From Bacteroidota bacterium (GTDB lineage Bacteria > Bacteroidota > Rhodothermia > Rhodothermales > JANQRZ01), in contig JBCDKT010000039.1 in NCBI GenBank assembly GCA_038746285.1, positions 1 to 36,311 on the forward strand: DNA of 36,311 nucleotides, given 5' to 3'. Within the stretch, counting starts at the first letter, position 1, and every line of letters starts with the position of its first letter. The notes below the pieces were generated by a model. It did not search any database, was not told the origin of the DNA, and saw only the letters and a list, made by a program, of their open reading frames with translations. Positions 19,660 through 27,494 of this stretch are shown here, one piece after another. Position numbers and translations under genes: made by a program.

Positions 19660-20028
19660 ATGCGTCTCTCCTTTTTGCTTATCGGCACCCTCGCGCTATT
19701 CTTTACTGCCTGCGAACCGGACGCCGTTCCGCTCCCCGTGCTGGACGTTCCCGACCTCCGCACGACGACGATTGCGGGGCTCGACTCCCTCGCCGGGGCC
19801 GAGGTCTCGGTGAGCGGTCGCGTGCTCGATCAGCCGGCCGGGACCCGCACCCTGGTGCTCGACGACGGGACCGCGCTGATCCGGGTGACGCTGCCCGAGA
19901 CGCCGCCCGGCCTCGTCGGGCACCGCCTCTTCGTGCGGGGGACCGTGAGCGAGGACGGCGGCGAGCCGTTTCTCGACGCCGAGGAGTGGCTCTACGACTC
20001 GACGGCAGTCTCTGTCCGTTCGGACTAG
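19660..20028 (+). CDS. Small lipoprotein with OB-fold-like domain
   Basis: A 122-residue predicted lipoprotein: signal peptide MRLSFLLIGTLALFFTAC with lipobox FTAC (C18), then one small beta-barrel-like domain (about 38-118) with the strand pattern LAGAEVSVSGRVLD...RTLVLDDGTALIRVTLP...GHRLFVRGTVS. This resembles the OB fold of nucleic-acid- or oligosaccharide-binding proteins, but the match is by pattern only. It would face the periplasm or lie on the outer membrane. It is divergent from the response regulator. No reliable promoter could be placed in the 183-base region. Confidence 0.65.
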   Translation: MRLSFLLIGTLALFFTACEPDAVPLPVLDVPDLRTTTIAGLDSLAGAEVSVSGRVLDQPAGTRTLVLDDGTALIRVTLPETPPGLVGHRLFVRGTVSEDGGEPFLDAEEWLYDSTAVSVRSD

Positions 20029-20154
20029 GCAGGCAACCGTTCAGGCCGAAGCGTTTGATTGCGCGCAGCGCGAGGGCTATCGTTCCCTTGCAGCCGCACT
20101 ACGCGGCGGTGGGGACAGCCCCGCAGGGCGCCCCGGACTTATCGGCCAGGACCT

Positions 20155-20424
20155 ATGGAGTACACATCGGCTCACCTCTCCGAGAACTCCGGGGGAAACC
20201 CTCTCGAAGGACTCGTCAGCGAAGACATCTACCAGCGCCTCGTCGAGCACAACCTGCTGAGCGAGAAGGGCGTCCGCGACTTCCGCATCCGCGAGGCTTT
20301 CCGCGCGATGCGCCACCGGGACACCCCGGCCTACGAGGCCATCGAGGCGCTCCGCGAGGAGTATCCATACCTCCAGTTCGACACGATCCGCAAGATTGTT
20401 TACGGGCTGCGCAATAAGAAGTAG
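20155..20424 (+). CDS. Small conserved-looking hypothetical protein, 89 residues
   Basis: The function is unknown. The protein begins MEYTSAHLSENSGGNP and is otherwise helical and highly charged: VSEDIYQRLVEHNLLSEKGVRDFRIREAF, MRHRDTPAYEAIEAL, and a basic end, LQFDTIRKIVYGLRNKK. The last part has the look of a helix-turn-helix or nucleic-acid-binding helix, with no membrane segment. I chose the ATG at 20155; the earlier in-frame ATG at 20059 precedes sequence that is not protein-like. It is followed by two strong hairpins, which suggests a well-expressed short transcript. Confidence 0.7.
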   Translation: MEYTSAHLSENSGGNPLEGLVSEDIYQRLVEHNLLSEKGVRDFRIREAFRAMRHRDTPAYEAIEALREEYPYLQFDTIRKIVYGLRNKK

Positions 20425-20464
20425 CCCGCGCCGTTTTAGCTACGAACCTCAAGGGGGAAGGGAG

Positions 20465-20560
20465 CCAGCCGGGCCCGCCCGAACGATGGGAGCCCGGCTG
20501 GTAAAGAAGAAGCGCGCAGAGGGTGGCATGGCACGCCCTCTGTGCGCTTCTTCGTTTGTT
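20465..20560. terminator. Double-hairpin terminator between convergent genes
   Basis: Two hairpins lie 41-128 bases after the small gene's stop. The first is a perfect 10-bp stem, CCAGCCGGGC (20465-20474) with 20492-20501. The second is a 19-bp stem (20507-20525 with 20534-20552; two wobble pairs) followed by a T-rich CGTTTGTTGTT. It is placed to stop plus-strand transcripts, and possibly minus-strand ones coming from rlmB. Confidence 0.8.
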
Positions 20561-20574
20561 GTTGGGTTGCTCGC

Positions 20575-20700
20575 TCTCGGCTGTCAGCTTCTGGCTTTCG
20601 GGACTGCGCCAGGGCGCATCAGCGTCCTTCTGCTTTCAGCCCGGTGATTCACCGCCGGGCAGAGGTGGAGCCAACAGCCGAAAGCTAAGAGCCGATAGCC
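20575..20700. repeat. Long imperfect inverted repeat downstream of rlmB
   Basis: The left arm (about 20575-20601, CTCGGCTGTCAGCTTCTGG) is the imperfect reverse complement of the right arm (about 20671-20700, CAGCCGAAAGCTAAGAGCCG). The right arm overlaps the end of rlmB. Between them lies a smaller hairpin, GCCCGG with CCGGGC, at 20639-20660. It occupies the space between the terminator and rlmB; I see no gene in it. Confidence 0.6.
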
Positions 20701-21461
20701 CCTCGCCCCCGCACCGCCGCGAACAGGGCAATCCCCGTCGCCACCGAGGCGTTGAGCGACTCCGCCGGTCCGCGAAGCGGAATCGAGACGAGGTAGTCGC
20801 ACGCCGCGCGCACCCGAGAGCGCAGCCCTCTTCCCTCACTCCCGACCACGAGCGCGACGGGCCGGTCCCAGTCGAGCGTCCAGACGGTCTCCTCGCCCGC
20901 GCTGTCGAGGCCAGCGACCCAGTACCCGCGCTCTTTGAGTTGGAGGAGCGCGTCGGCGAGGTTGGTGACGCGGGCGACGGGGATGCGGGGCGCGGTGCCG
21001 GCGCTCGCCTTGAGCGTCGTCGCACTCAGCGGGGCCTGGTTCCGGTCGGGGACGATCACGCCGGAGGCCCCGGCGGCGACCGCGCTGCGCAGGATCGCGC
21101 CGAAGTTGTGCGGGTCCGAGATCTCGTCGAGCACGACGAGCACGGGCTGGGCCTCGCGCACCGCGTCCGGCGTCGGCGCAATCGCGTGCAGCATTGCTTC
21201 GAGGTCGGCGTAGTCGAGGGCCGCGGCGAGGGCGACGACGCCCTGGTGGGTCACGCCCGGCGCGAGGCTGCTCAGCTTCGCCTGCGGCACGAACTGCACC
21301 GGCACGTTCGCCGCCGCCGCCGCCCGCCGGACCTCTTCGAGCGCCCGCGTCGGGCTGCCCTTCGACTTGGCCAGGAGCACCTTCTCGATACTCCGCTCGC
21401 CGCGCTCCAGCGCCTCGCGGACGGGGTTGCGTCCGGCGATGATGCCCGTCGTGTCAGCCAT
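20685..21461 (-). CDS. rlmB: 23S rRNA (guanosine-2'-O)-methyltransferase, RlmB type
   Basis: A 258-residue SPOUT-class (TrmH family) enzyme that 2'-O-methylates a guanosine of 23S rRNA (G2251 in E. coli). The N-terminal substrate-binding domain starts GIIAGRNPVREALERG. The knotted catalytic domain has VLDEISDPHNFGAILRSA, ALVVGSEGRGLR and IPLRGPAESLNASVATGIALF, the three SPOUT motifs. The ATG at 21461 overlaps the end of the decarboxylase gene by eight bases, so it is read from the same transcript. The final codons run into an inverted repeat, giving an unusual VRGRGAIGS end. Confidence 0.93.
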   Translation of the reverse strand: MADTTGIIAGRNPVREALERGERSIEKVLLAKSKGSPTRALEEVRRAAAAANVPVQFVPQAKLSSLAPGVTHQGVVALAAALDYADLEAMLHAIAPTPDAVREAQPVLVVLDEISDPHNFGAILRSAVAAGASGVIVPDRNQAPLSATTLKASAGTAPRIPVARVTNLADALLQLKERGYWVAGLDSAGEETVWTLDWDRPVALVVGSEGRGLRSRVRAACDYLVSIPLRGPAESLNASVATGIALFAAVRGRGAIGS

Positions 21462-22866
21462 GCAGGGCCTCCGTGCGCACGCGCCCGGCAACGTCTTCGA
21501 GGCGGTCGGTGAGGGTCCCGACGTAGTGCTCGTGCTCGGGCTTCATCAGAACCGAGCGCAGGATGCGAACGTGCCCGATGTCGGCTTCGAGGTCGGGAAA
21601 GCGGGTGCGGAGGGCTGCAGCAGGGACGCGGTAGAGGCTCAGGAAGACAGGGTCGTCTTCGTCCTGCATGGCGAGGTCGAACAGCCGCTGGCTCGCGGCG
21701 TCGACCGCCGAGAGCGTCGCCTCTTCGGTTCGCGGGAAAAAGGTGACGATGTCGAGCTCGGGCTCCAGGTAGAGGTCGAACGCGCTCGACGTATCCAGCC
21801 TGCCGGCGAAGGCGCGGGCGGCGCGGAGGCACGCGGTGAGGACCGGGCCGAGCCCATCGCCGGGGCGAAGCGGGAGGGCGCGGAGCGTAAGCCAGAGCGC
21901 CCCGGCCGCCGCGCCGGGCCGCGAGCATTCGAGCGAGATCTCGCCCAGGTGCAACTCGTCCGAGGTGAAGTAGGTGTAGGGCGAGTCGTGCCGGTAGAAC
22001 CGCCCGACGCTGGGGTCGCGGAAGAGCACGCAGCCGCAGCCGTAGGGCTGCAGCCCGTGCTTGTGCGGATCGACGACGACGGAGTCGCACGCGGCGAGGG
22101 CGCGGAAGGCCTCGGCGGGGAAATCGCCGGGCGCCTCGCTCCCGGGCTGCGCCAGCAGGCTGAAGAACCCGCCGTAGGCTGCGTCGGCGTGGAGGCGGAC
22201 GCCGTAGCGCTCGCGCAGCGCCAGCGCCTCGTGGATCGGATCGACCGACCCCAGCCCCGTTGTGCCCGGGGTGAGAACGACCGTCCCGACGCGGCCCGTC
22301 TTGAGTTCGGCTTCGAGCGCGCCCAGGTCGAGGTGCCCGCGCCCGTCCGTCGAAACCGTGACCGTGCGCAGGCCGAGGACTTCGGCCATCCGCCCGTGGG
22401 TGTAGTGGGCGTCGGCGCTAAAGGCGATGGCTTTGCCCGGATGGACGTGCCGCGCCACCCAGAGCGCTTCGAGGTTCGCCATCGTCCCACCGCCCGTCAG
22501 GTGCCCGAGGGTGTCGTCTGGAAGCCCGAACATCGCCGCGAGGTCGGCGACGACCTCTTTCTCCATCTGCCCCGTCGGCGGGCCGCCGTCGAGGGCGTGG
22601 TTGTTGGGATTGATCCGCATCGCCGCAGCGTAGGCCGCGACGGCGACCGGGTGCGGCGGCTTGAGCATCTGCCCGACGTAGCGCGGGTGGAAGAACGGGT
22701 AGTTGCCGCCGAGCCGGTCGAGGTACTCCCCGAGCGCGGCGTCGAGGCGGTCGGTGTCGACGGCCGTGGCGGGGTGCCGCTCGAACGGGCCGTACGAGGC
22801 CTCCCACTCGGTGACGCGCGCGAGCGCGCGCGCGACGAGGTCGGCAGTGTCGGGGTGCGTCTTCAT
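21454..22866 (-). CDS. PLP-dependent group II amino-acid decarboxylase
   Basis: A 470-residue enzyme of the glutamate/aromatic amino-acid decarboxylase family. Visible are HPRYVGQM (60-67), HLTGGGTMANLEAL (122-135), ADAHYTH with the cofactor-stacking His (H154), LTPGTTGLGSVDPI (198-211), HADAAYGGF with the PLP Asp (D228) and VDPHKHGLQPYGCG with the Schiff-base Lys (K269). Substrate cannot be assigned from sequence; aromatic amino acids, glutamate, aspartate and 2,4-diaminobutyrate are all used in this family. The ATG at 22866 overlaps the stop of the TlpA-like gene as ATGA. The stop lies inside rlmB. The longer open frame upstream is a shadow. Confidence 0.88.
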   Translation of the reverse strand: MKTHPDTADLVARALARVTEWEASYGPFERHPATAVDTDRLDAALGEYLDRLGGNYPFFHPRYVGQMLKPPHPVAVAAYAAAMRINPNNHALDGGPPTGQMEKEVVADLAAMFGLPDDTLGHLTGGGTMANLEALWVARHVHPGKAIAFSADAHYTHGRMAEVLGLRTVTVSTDGRGHLDLGALEAELKTGRVGTVVLTPGTTGLGSVDPIHEALALRERYGVRLHADAAYGGFFSLLAQPGSEAPGDFPAEAFRALAACDSVVVDPHKHGLQPYGCGCVLFRDPSVGRFYRHDSPYTYFTSDELHLGEISLECSRPGAAAGALWLTLRALPLRPGDGLGPVLTACLRAARAFAGRLDTSSAFDLYLEPELDIVTFFPRTEEATLSAVDAASQRLFDLAMQDEDDPVFLSLYRVPAAALRTRFPDLEADIGHVRILRSVLMKPEHEHYVGTLTDRLEDVAGRVRTEALHG

Positions 22867-23957
22867 TCTCCCAGCAGGCTTGCGAGCGTCCGCTCCAGGT
22901 TGGCCCCGCGCAGGTTCGTGCTCGACGTGATGAGAATCGTGCCGTCCGGCCCGACGAGGATGGGCTTCGGCACGGCGCGGACCTCGAACGCCTGCGCCAT
23001 CCCGCCGCCGAACCCGTCGCCGTTCCAGACGTGGAGCCACGGCATCGGAAAGCGCTCGGCGCGGAAAGCCTCAACAATCGACGGACTGTCGTCCATCGAA
23101 ACCGAGACGATCTCGAAGCCCCGGCCGGCGAAGCGCTCGTAGGCCGCGTGCAGGACGGGCATCTCGCGGATGCACGGCAGGCACCACTCGGCCCAGAAGT
23201 CGACGAGGTAAACGCTCCCGAGCAGCGAGGCGCGCGAGACGAGGGCGCCCCCGCCGAGGCGCGGCACGGCGAACTCGGGCACTGGCGCTCCGGGGCGCAC
23301 CCGCGTCGCGTAGCGCTGGAACACGCCCCAGGCGATGAGGCCCGGCTCGGTCTCGTAAAACCGGTCGGTCTGGAGGAGGTCGAAGTAGCGCTGTGCCCGG
23401 CCCTCGCTCTGCGCCGCGTGCGCTGTTTCGAGGCCGTGCAGCAGGACGTAGGCTTGCACCGCCCGGTCGGGGTGCTGCTCGTAGATGCTGCGCCCGGCCT
23501 CGGCGGCAGCGCTCGGATCGGCGAGTGTGGCGAGGGCGAGGGCGCGCTTGACGAGCGCCGGCCGGTGCGACCACAGCGCGCCCGCCGGCCCGATGGCGTC
23601 GAGGGCCTGCATCCCGAGCGCCGCGTTTTTGTCGGCCAGGTCGGTCTCGACGGCGACGTAGCTCAGCAGCAGCGCCTGCCGCACGTCGGGGTCGGTCTCG
23701 GCCTCAACCGCGGCGGCGAGGCGGGCGTCGTCGGCCGCGAGGTCGAAGGGCGTGAGCGCCGCGCCGAGGGCCGCTTGCCGGGCCTCGGCCGGCTCTCCCT
23801 CGGTGGCGGCGAGCGCTTCGCGCCGGGCCGCCTCCACCCGCTCGCTGCGCGCGTCGAGGTCGCGGAGCACCTCGCTTCGCTCTGCCGAGTCGGCCTGCGC
23901 GAGCGCGGCGGGCGCGAGCAGCAGGGCGAGGAGACCAGCGAGGACGGGGCGTGTCAT
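22863..23957 (-). CDS. Periplasmic TlpA/ResA-like thiol-disulfide oxidoreductase
   Basis: A 364-residue exported protein. Residues 1-20 are a signal peptide ending APAALA-Q. A helical, Ala/Glu-rich region of about 200 residues follows, with no domain I know. The C-terminal thioredoxin-like domain (about 222-362) has the redox pair in DFWAEWCLPCIREMP (C259, C262) and the cis-Pro segment AVPKPILVGPDG. Proteins of this form reduce or exchange disulfides in the periplasm, for example in cytochrome c maturation; the partner is unknown. Its start overlaps the lgt stop and its stop overlaps the decarboxylase start, both by four bases. Confidence 0.88.
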   Translation of the reverse strand: MTRPVLAGLLALLLAPAALAQADSAERSEVLRDLDARSERVEAARREALAATEGEPAEARQAALGAALTPFDLAADDARLAAAVEAETDPDVRQALLLSYVAVETDLADKNAALGMQALDAIGPAGALWSHRPALVKRALALATLADPSAAAEAGRSIYEQHPDRAVQAYVLLHGLETAHAAQSEGRAQRYFDLLQTDRFYETEPGLIAWGVFQRYATRVRPGAPVPEFAVPRLGGGALVSRASLLGSVYLVDFWAEWCLPCIREMPVLHAAYERFAGRGFEIVSVSMDDSPSIVEAFRAERFPMPWLHVWNGDGFGGGMAQAFEVRAVPKPILVGPDGTILITSSTNLRGANLERTLASLLGE

Positions 23958-24919
23958 GACGTGGCCGGTACCGGGTCGGCGGCGCGGCGGCGCGTGGTGA
24001 GCGCCAGCCCAGCGGCCCCCGCGAGCACGATCAGGACCGCGATGAACTGCGCCTGCGACAGCCCGATCCACGACAGCTCCGGGTTGAGGCGGATCGTCTC
24101 GATCAGGAAGCGCTCGACGCCGTTAAAGACGAGGTAGAGCGAGAACAGCCAGCCCGCCTTGAACGGGTGCGTCCGCAGCGCCCACAGCACCCCGCAGAGG
24201 ACGGCACCGAGCGCGAACTCGTAGAGCATGGTCGGGTAGACCCCCGTCGCGCCCTGGCAGACCTCGGTGGACATCCCGTTGCGCTCCATCTTGGCAATCG
24301 TGTCGGTCACCACGTCCACGTTGAGGATGTTACGCGGGAACGTCTCGCTCCAGAGGAAGCCGGGGATCCAGCCTGGCTTGTCGGCGAGGTTCGAGCAGAT
24401 GCCCCAGTCGCCGTCACCCGAGAGGTAGCACCCGATCCGCCCGATGCCGTAGCCGAGGATCAGCCCCGGCGCGAGCGCGTCGGCGACGAGCGGGACGCGG
24501 AGGCCCTTTTTCTTGGCGTAGTAGGCAATCGCGAGGCCGGCGCAGATCAGCCCGCCGTAGAAGGTCAGCCCCGAGGTCGAGAACAGCATGCCGACCGGGT
24601 CGAGGACGAAGCGCTCCCAGTAGTCGACGATGTGGAACAGCTTCGAGCCGGCGACGCCGAAGACGGCCGCGAGCGTCAGCATCGTCCAGACCAGCACCGA
24701 CGGGCTCGCCTTGACGGTCTTCACCCGTCCGTTCTTGCCCGGCTCTTTCACCTCCACCGCCTTCAGCCGACCGACCACGTAGAGCCGGTCCAGCTCCTTC
24801 CGCGTCAGCCACGCTGCCGTCAGGAGTGCGACGGCCACCATCAGCCCGAACGAGAACAGGGGAACGGGGAACTCGAACCCGAAGAGGTCGGGGAAGATGT
24901 CCGTGACGCGGGGATACAT
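23954..24919 (-). CDS. lgt: Prolipoprotein diacylglyceryl transferase
   Basis: Lgt attaches diacylglycerol to the lipobox Cys of prolipoproteins in the inner membrane; the lipoproteins predicted in this window would be its clients. The 321 residues contain seven or so hydrophobic segments. The key signatures are VAGSKLFHIVDYWE, FYGGLICAG and the Lgt motif as GYGIGRIGCYLSGDGDWG. Cys in place of the Asn of the E. coli motif and the SGDGDWG form are what I recall from Bacteroidota enzymes. A basic cytoplasmic loop, VEVKEPGKNGRVKTVK, lies between the first two segments. It heads a four-gene overlapping operon and lies 77 bases after hisS. Confidence 0.94.
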   Translation of the reverse strand: MYPRVTDIFPDLFGFEFPVPLFSFGLMVAVALLTAAWLTRKELDRLYVVGRLKAVEVKEPGKNGRVKTVKASPSVLVWTMLTLAAVFGVAGSKLFHIVDYWERFVLDPVGMLFSTSGLTFYGGLICAGLAIAYYAKKKGLRVPLVADALAPGLILGYGIGRIGCYLSGDGDWGICSNLADKPGWIPGFLWSETFPRNILNVDVVTDTIAKMERNGMSTEVCQGATGVYPTMLYEFALGAVLCGVLWALRTHPFKAGWLFSLYLVFNGVERFLIETIRLNPELSWIGLSQAQFIAVLIVLAGAAGLALTTRRRAADPVPATS

Positions 24920-24996
24920 GGCGGAGGCCGACGGTCGGGTGGCGGATGTCGAATGATACGGTTCGCCAGCAGAACGCCGGAGACCGGACGATCATT

Positions 24997-26328
24997 TCAC
25001 TCGTCGCTCGTCGCCCGTTGTTCGTCGCTTGCCAGCGCGCTGGCGAGGTCGGCGAACGGGACGCTGCGCTGCTCGCCGGTGTCCATGTCCTTGACCTGCG
25101 CGGCCTCGGCCGCGAGTTCGTCCTTGCCAATGATGACGGCCGTGCGGGCGTTCTGGCGGTTGGCCTCTTTCATCTGCGCCTTCAGCGAGCGCCCCCGCAC
25201 GTCGAGCCCGACCGCAAGGCCCGCCCGCCGCAGCCGGTGCGCCGCGGCGAAGACCCACCGCTCGGCCTCGTCCCCGAGCGCGACGAGGAACGCCGCCGGA
25301 TCGGGCCGATCAGGAAGAGGGATAGACTGCGCGTCGAGCGCGAGGAACAGCCGCTCGAACCCGGCCGCGAACCCGACTGCCGGCACGGCCTGCTTGCTCC
25401 CGACCGCCTCGGCGAGGCCGTCGTAGCGCCCGCCGCCCGCGAGCGCGCTCTGCGCCCCGAGGTCGTCGCTCTCCAGCTCAAACGCCGTCTGCGTGTAGTA
25501 GTCCAGCCCGCGCACGAGCCGGGGGTCCTCGGCGAAGTCGATCTCCAGGCTCGTGAGGAGCATCTTGACCGTCTCGTAGTGTCCGCGGCTCGCGTCGTCC
25601 ACGAAGTCGATCAGGAGGGGCGCGTCCTCCAGCAGGGTCTGCTCGTCGGGGCTCTTGGTGTCGAGGATGCGGAGCGGGTTCGTGTCGAGGCGGCGGCGGC
25701 TGGTCTCGGAGAGGGCGTCGGCGTGCGGGGCGAGGTGGGCGCGGAGCGCCTCGCGGTAACGCGGCCGGCTCGCGGCGTCGCCGAGGGTGTTGACGCGGAG
25801 CCGCGTCCCGGTGATGCCGAACGCCTCGTAGACGGCGACCATGCAGGCGATCGTCTCGGCGTCGGCGCGGGGGTCGTCGGTGCCGAGCGTCTCGGTGCCG
25901 AACTGGTGGAACTGGCGGAAGCGGCCCCGCTGCGGGCGCTCGGCGCGGAAGCACGGGCCGACGTAGTAGAGCTTCTGCGTCCCACCGCGTTGCTGCAGGT
26001 GGTGCTGGAGGTACGACCGCATGACCGGTGCCGTGATCTCGGGCCGGAGGACGTAGTCGGTGCTTCCCTTGGTGAAGGCGAACATCTCCTTCTGCACGAT
26101 GTCCGTCGTCCCCCCGACGCCGCGCGCGACGAGGTCGGTCGGCTCGAAGACCGGCGTGCGGATCTCCTGAAAGCCGAACCGCTGCATCACGCCGCGCACC
26201 GTCGCCTCGACGTGCCGCCACGCCGCGCTGCCATAGACCGTCGCCCCGCCCGCGTCGTAGGCATCGGGCAGGATATCGAACGTGCCGGGGATGTTCTGGA
26301 AGTTCACTTGTCTTTTGTCAGTTGTCAT
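24997..26328 (-). CDS. hisS: Histidyl-tRNA synthetase
   Basis: HisRS charges tRNA-His. The 443 residues hold class II motif 1 (FGFQEIRTPVFEPTDL), motif 2 (YYVGPCFRAERPQRGRFRQFHQ), the His-specific LVRGLDYYT and ALAGGGRYDGL, motif 3 (GFAAGFERL) and the C-terminal anticodon-binding domain (VGLDVRGRSLKAQMKEANRQNA). Length is normal. Both ends are built from short repeats: the start codon and MTTDKRQ come from a TGACAACTGACAA-type repeat, and the C-terminal ASDEQRATSDE from an ACGAACAACGGGCGACGAGCG-like one, so these few residues are unlikely to be ancestral. The start overlaps the gene upstream by 11 bases. Confidence 0.96.
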   Translation of the reverse strand: MTTDKRQVNFQNIPGTFDILPDAYDAGGATVYGSAAWRHVEATVRGVMQRFGFQEIRTPVFEPTDLVARGVGGTTDIVQKEMFAFTKGSTDYVLRPEITAPVMRSYLQHHLQQRGGTQKLYYVGPCFRAERPQRGRFRQFHQFGTETLGTDDPRADAETIACMVAVYEAFGITGTRLRVNTLGDAASRPRYREALRAHLAPHADALSETSRRRLDTNPLRILDTKSPDEQTLLEDAPLLIDFVDDASRGHYETVKMLLTSLEIDFAEDPRLVRGLDYYTQTAFELESDDLGAQSALAGGGRYDGLAEAVGSKQAVPAVGFAAGFERLFLALDAQSIPLPDRPDPAAFLVALGDEAERWVFAAAHRLRRAGLAVGLDVRGRSLKAQMKEANRQNARTAVIIGKDELAAEAAQVKDMDTGEQRSVPFADLASALASDEQRATSDE

Positions 26329-26330
26329 TG
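26308..26330. repeat. TGACAACTGACAA-type repeat at the hisS start
   Basis: On the minus strand this reads CAATGACAACTGACAAAAGA. It contains both the TGA stop of the gene at 26318-26851 and the ATG start of hisS. It is a short quasi-tandem repeat (TGACAACTGACAA) unlike the coding sequence around it. Confidence 0.5.
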
Positions 26331-26851
26331 GTCGACCGGCAGAGACGATCGCTTAACTCCTTTAGCGTGTCCGCTCTCGAGGCCACGCGCGTTTCGACCT
26401 TCAAGCCTGAGGCAATACACTCGAATGTGGAATCGTGGAACGTGAATACGAAATGCCGAAGCTGTTCGAACCGCTCTGGCCGATGATAAGGGTGTACCGC
26501 GTTCATTCGCTCTAGTCGGCGCACCCACGACGAATGCTTTACCTCAAACGCGCTGTAGGGACGTAACCCACGTTCTGCCAGCGGGTGTCCCTCGAATGCT
26601 TCGTCATTCGGCGGCCCGAACATCGATGCGTAGCACGAAGAAAACGACACAATCGCCGAAGGCTCAGACGAAGAAGTGAGACTCGCGACACGAACCGTAC
26701 TTCCGCCCCACCTCTCTGGCCCATTCTGTACATAATAGAGGAGGTGCAACGTGTGCTCATCACTGAGAACAACAGGAAGGGGCGCACCGACCGATGACTG
26801 CGGCACTTCACCTAGTTCGACGACTCGATCCTGCTCGTCTATCTGATACAT
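26318..26851 (-). CDS. Conserved-looking hypothetical protein of low GC
   Basis: A 177-residue soluble protein with no recognised domain name. It resembles a family of hypothetical proteins I recall with the segments VPQSSVGAPLPVVLSDEHTL, MFGPPNDEAFEGHPL, RGLRPYSAFEVKHSSWVRRL and ERMNAVHPYHRP, then HFVFTFHDSTFECIASG. The density of His, Asp, Ser and Trp suggests an enzyme or ligand-binding protein, but that is a guess. Base composition is unlike its neighbours: 28 of 60 bases are G or C in 26401-26460, against 41 of 60 in 25621-25680 in hisS. This points to recent acquisition. It sits between the EIIA gene (5 bases) and hisS (11-base overlap). Confidence 0.82.
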   Translation of the reverse strand: MYQIDEQDRVVELGEVPQSSVGAPLPVVLSDEHTLHLLYYVQNGPERWGGSTVRVASLTSSSEPSAIVSFSSCYASMFGPPNDEAFEGHPLAERGLRPYSAFEVKHSSWVRRLERMNAVHPYHRPERFEQLRHFVFTFHDSTFECIASGLKVETRVASRADTLKELSDRLCRSTNDN

Positions 26852-26856
26852 GTAAA

Positions 26857-27348
26857 CTATACTGCCAACTCAGCCTCGGCCTCGCGGAAGAGGTCGAGCA
26901 CCTCGGACGGCGAGACGGCGGCGAGGAGGGCGTCGCGGAAGGCGGGGCGGTTCATCAGGCGCGAGATGCGGCCGAGCAGCTTGACGTGGTGCCCCCGCTC
27001 CCCCTCCGGGCCGACGAGCAGAAACAGCAGCCGCACCGGCTCGCTGTCGTGCGACTCGAACGGGACCGGCCCGGCGGTCGTGGCGAAGGCGGCGACGGTC
27101 CTGCGCACGTCCGTCGTCCGGGCGTGCGGCAAGCCGAGCCCGAGGCCGACGCCCGTCGATAGCTTGGCTTCCCTCGCGAACACGTCCTGCCGCACGCGGT
27201 CGAGGTCGCCCACCTCGTCGTGCCCGTCGAGGAGGTCGATGAGCGCGCCGAGCACGGTTGGCTTGTCCGCGCCCTCCAGCCCGACACGGACGGTCGTGGG
27301 GCTCAGCAGGTCAGCGATGGAGAGGGTGTCAGGCACGGCGTCCGGCAT
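26857..27348 (-). CDS. PTS fructose-type EIIA domain protein (PtsN-like)
   Basis: A 163-residue single-domain EIIA of the fructose/mannitol (PTS_EIIA_2) type. The phospho-acceptor His is in GVGLGLGLPHARTTDV (H75), with the family's REAKLSTGVG just before and VRLLFLLVGPEGERGHHVKLLGRISRL after. No permease, HPr or enzyme I gene is adjacent, so a regulatory role like that of PtsN is more likely than sugar transport. The start at 27348 gives a normal N-terminus (SIADLLSPTTVRVGLEG). Upstream lies a degenerate copy of the dispersed repeat element. Confidence 0.9.
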   Translation of the reverse strand: MPDAVPDTLSIADLLSPTTVRVGLEGADKPTVLGALIDLLDGHDEVGDLDRVRQDVFAREAKLSTGVGLGLGLPHARTTDVRRTVAAFATTAGPVPFESHDSEPVRLLFLLVGPEGERGHHVKLLGRISRLMNRPAFRDALLAAVSPSEVLDLFREAEAELAV

Positions 27349-27397
27349 GGCGGGCGAAATATACGCGCCGGGGGTAGGAGCGTTCGCGAAGGGTTGG

Positions 27398-27494
27398 TTC
27401 GGCGTGGAGGGAAGGGAGGGGAAGGAGGGAGAAGCACCGGCGCGGAGTTCGACGGCCTCGGTACCTTTCTTGGCTTTGCTTTAGACGCCCTCCA
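27398..27494. repeat. Dispersed element copy, degenerate
   Basis: The rluD-EIIA spacer holds TTCGGCGTGGAG and a G-rich arm (GGGAAGGGAGGGGAAGG, about 27405-27431). The core follows (27439-27483: CGGCGCGGAGTTCGACGGCC, then CGGTACCTTTCTTGGC), and then a poorly repeated C-rich end, CCCTCCATCACCCTTCCACC, which runs into the rluD stop. Confidence 0.7.
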
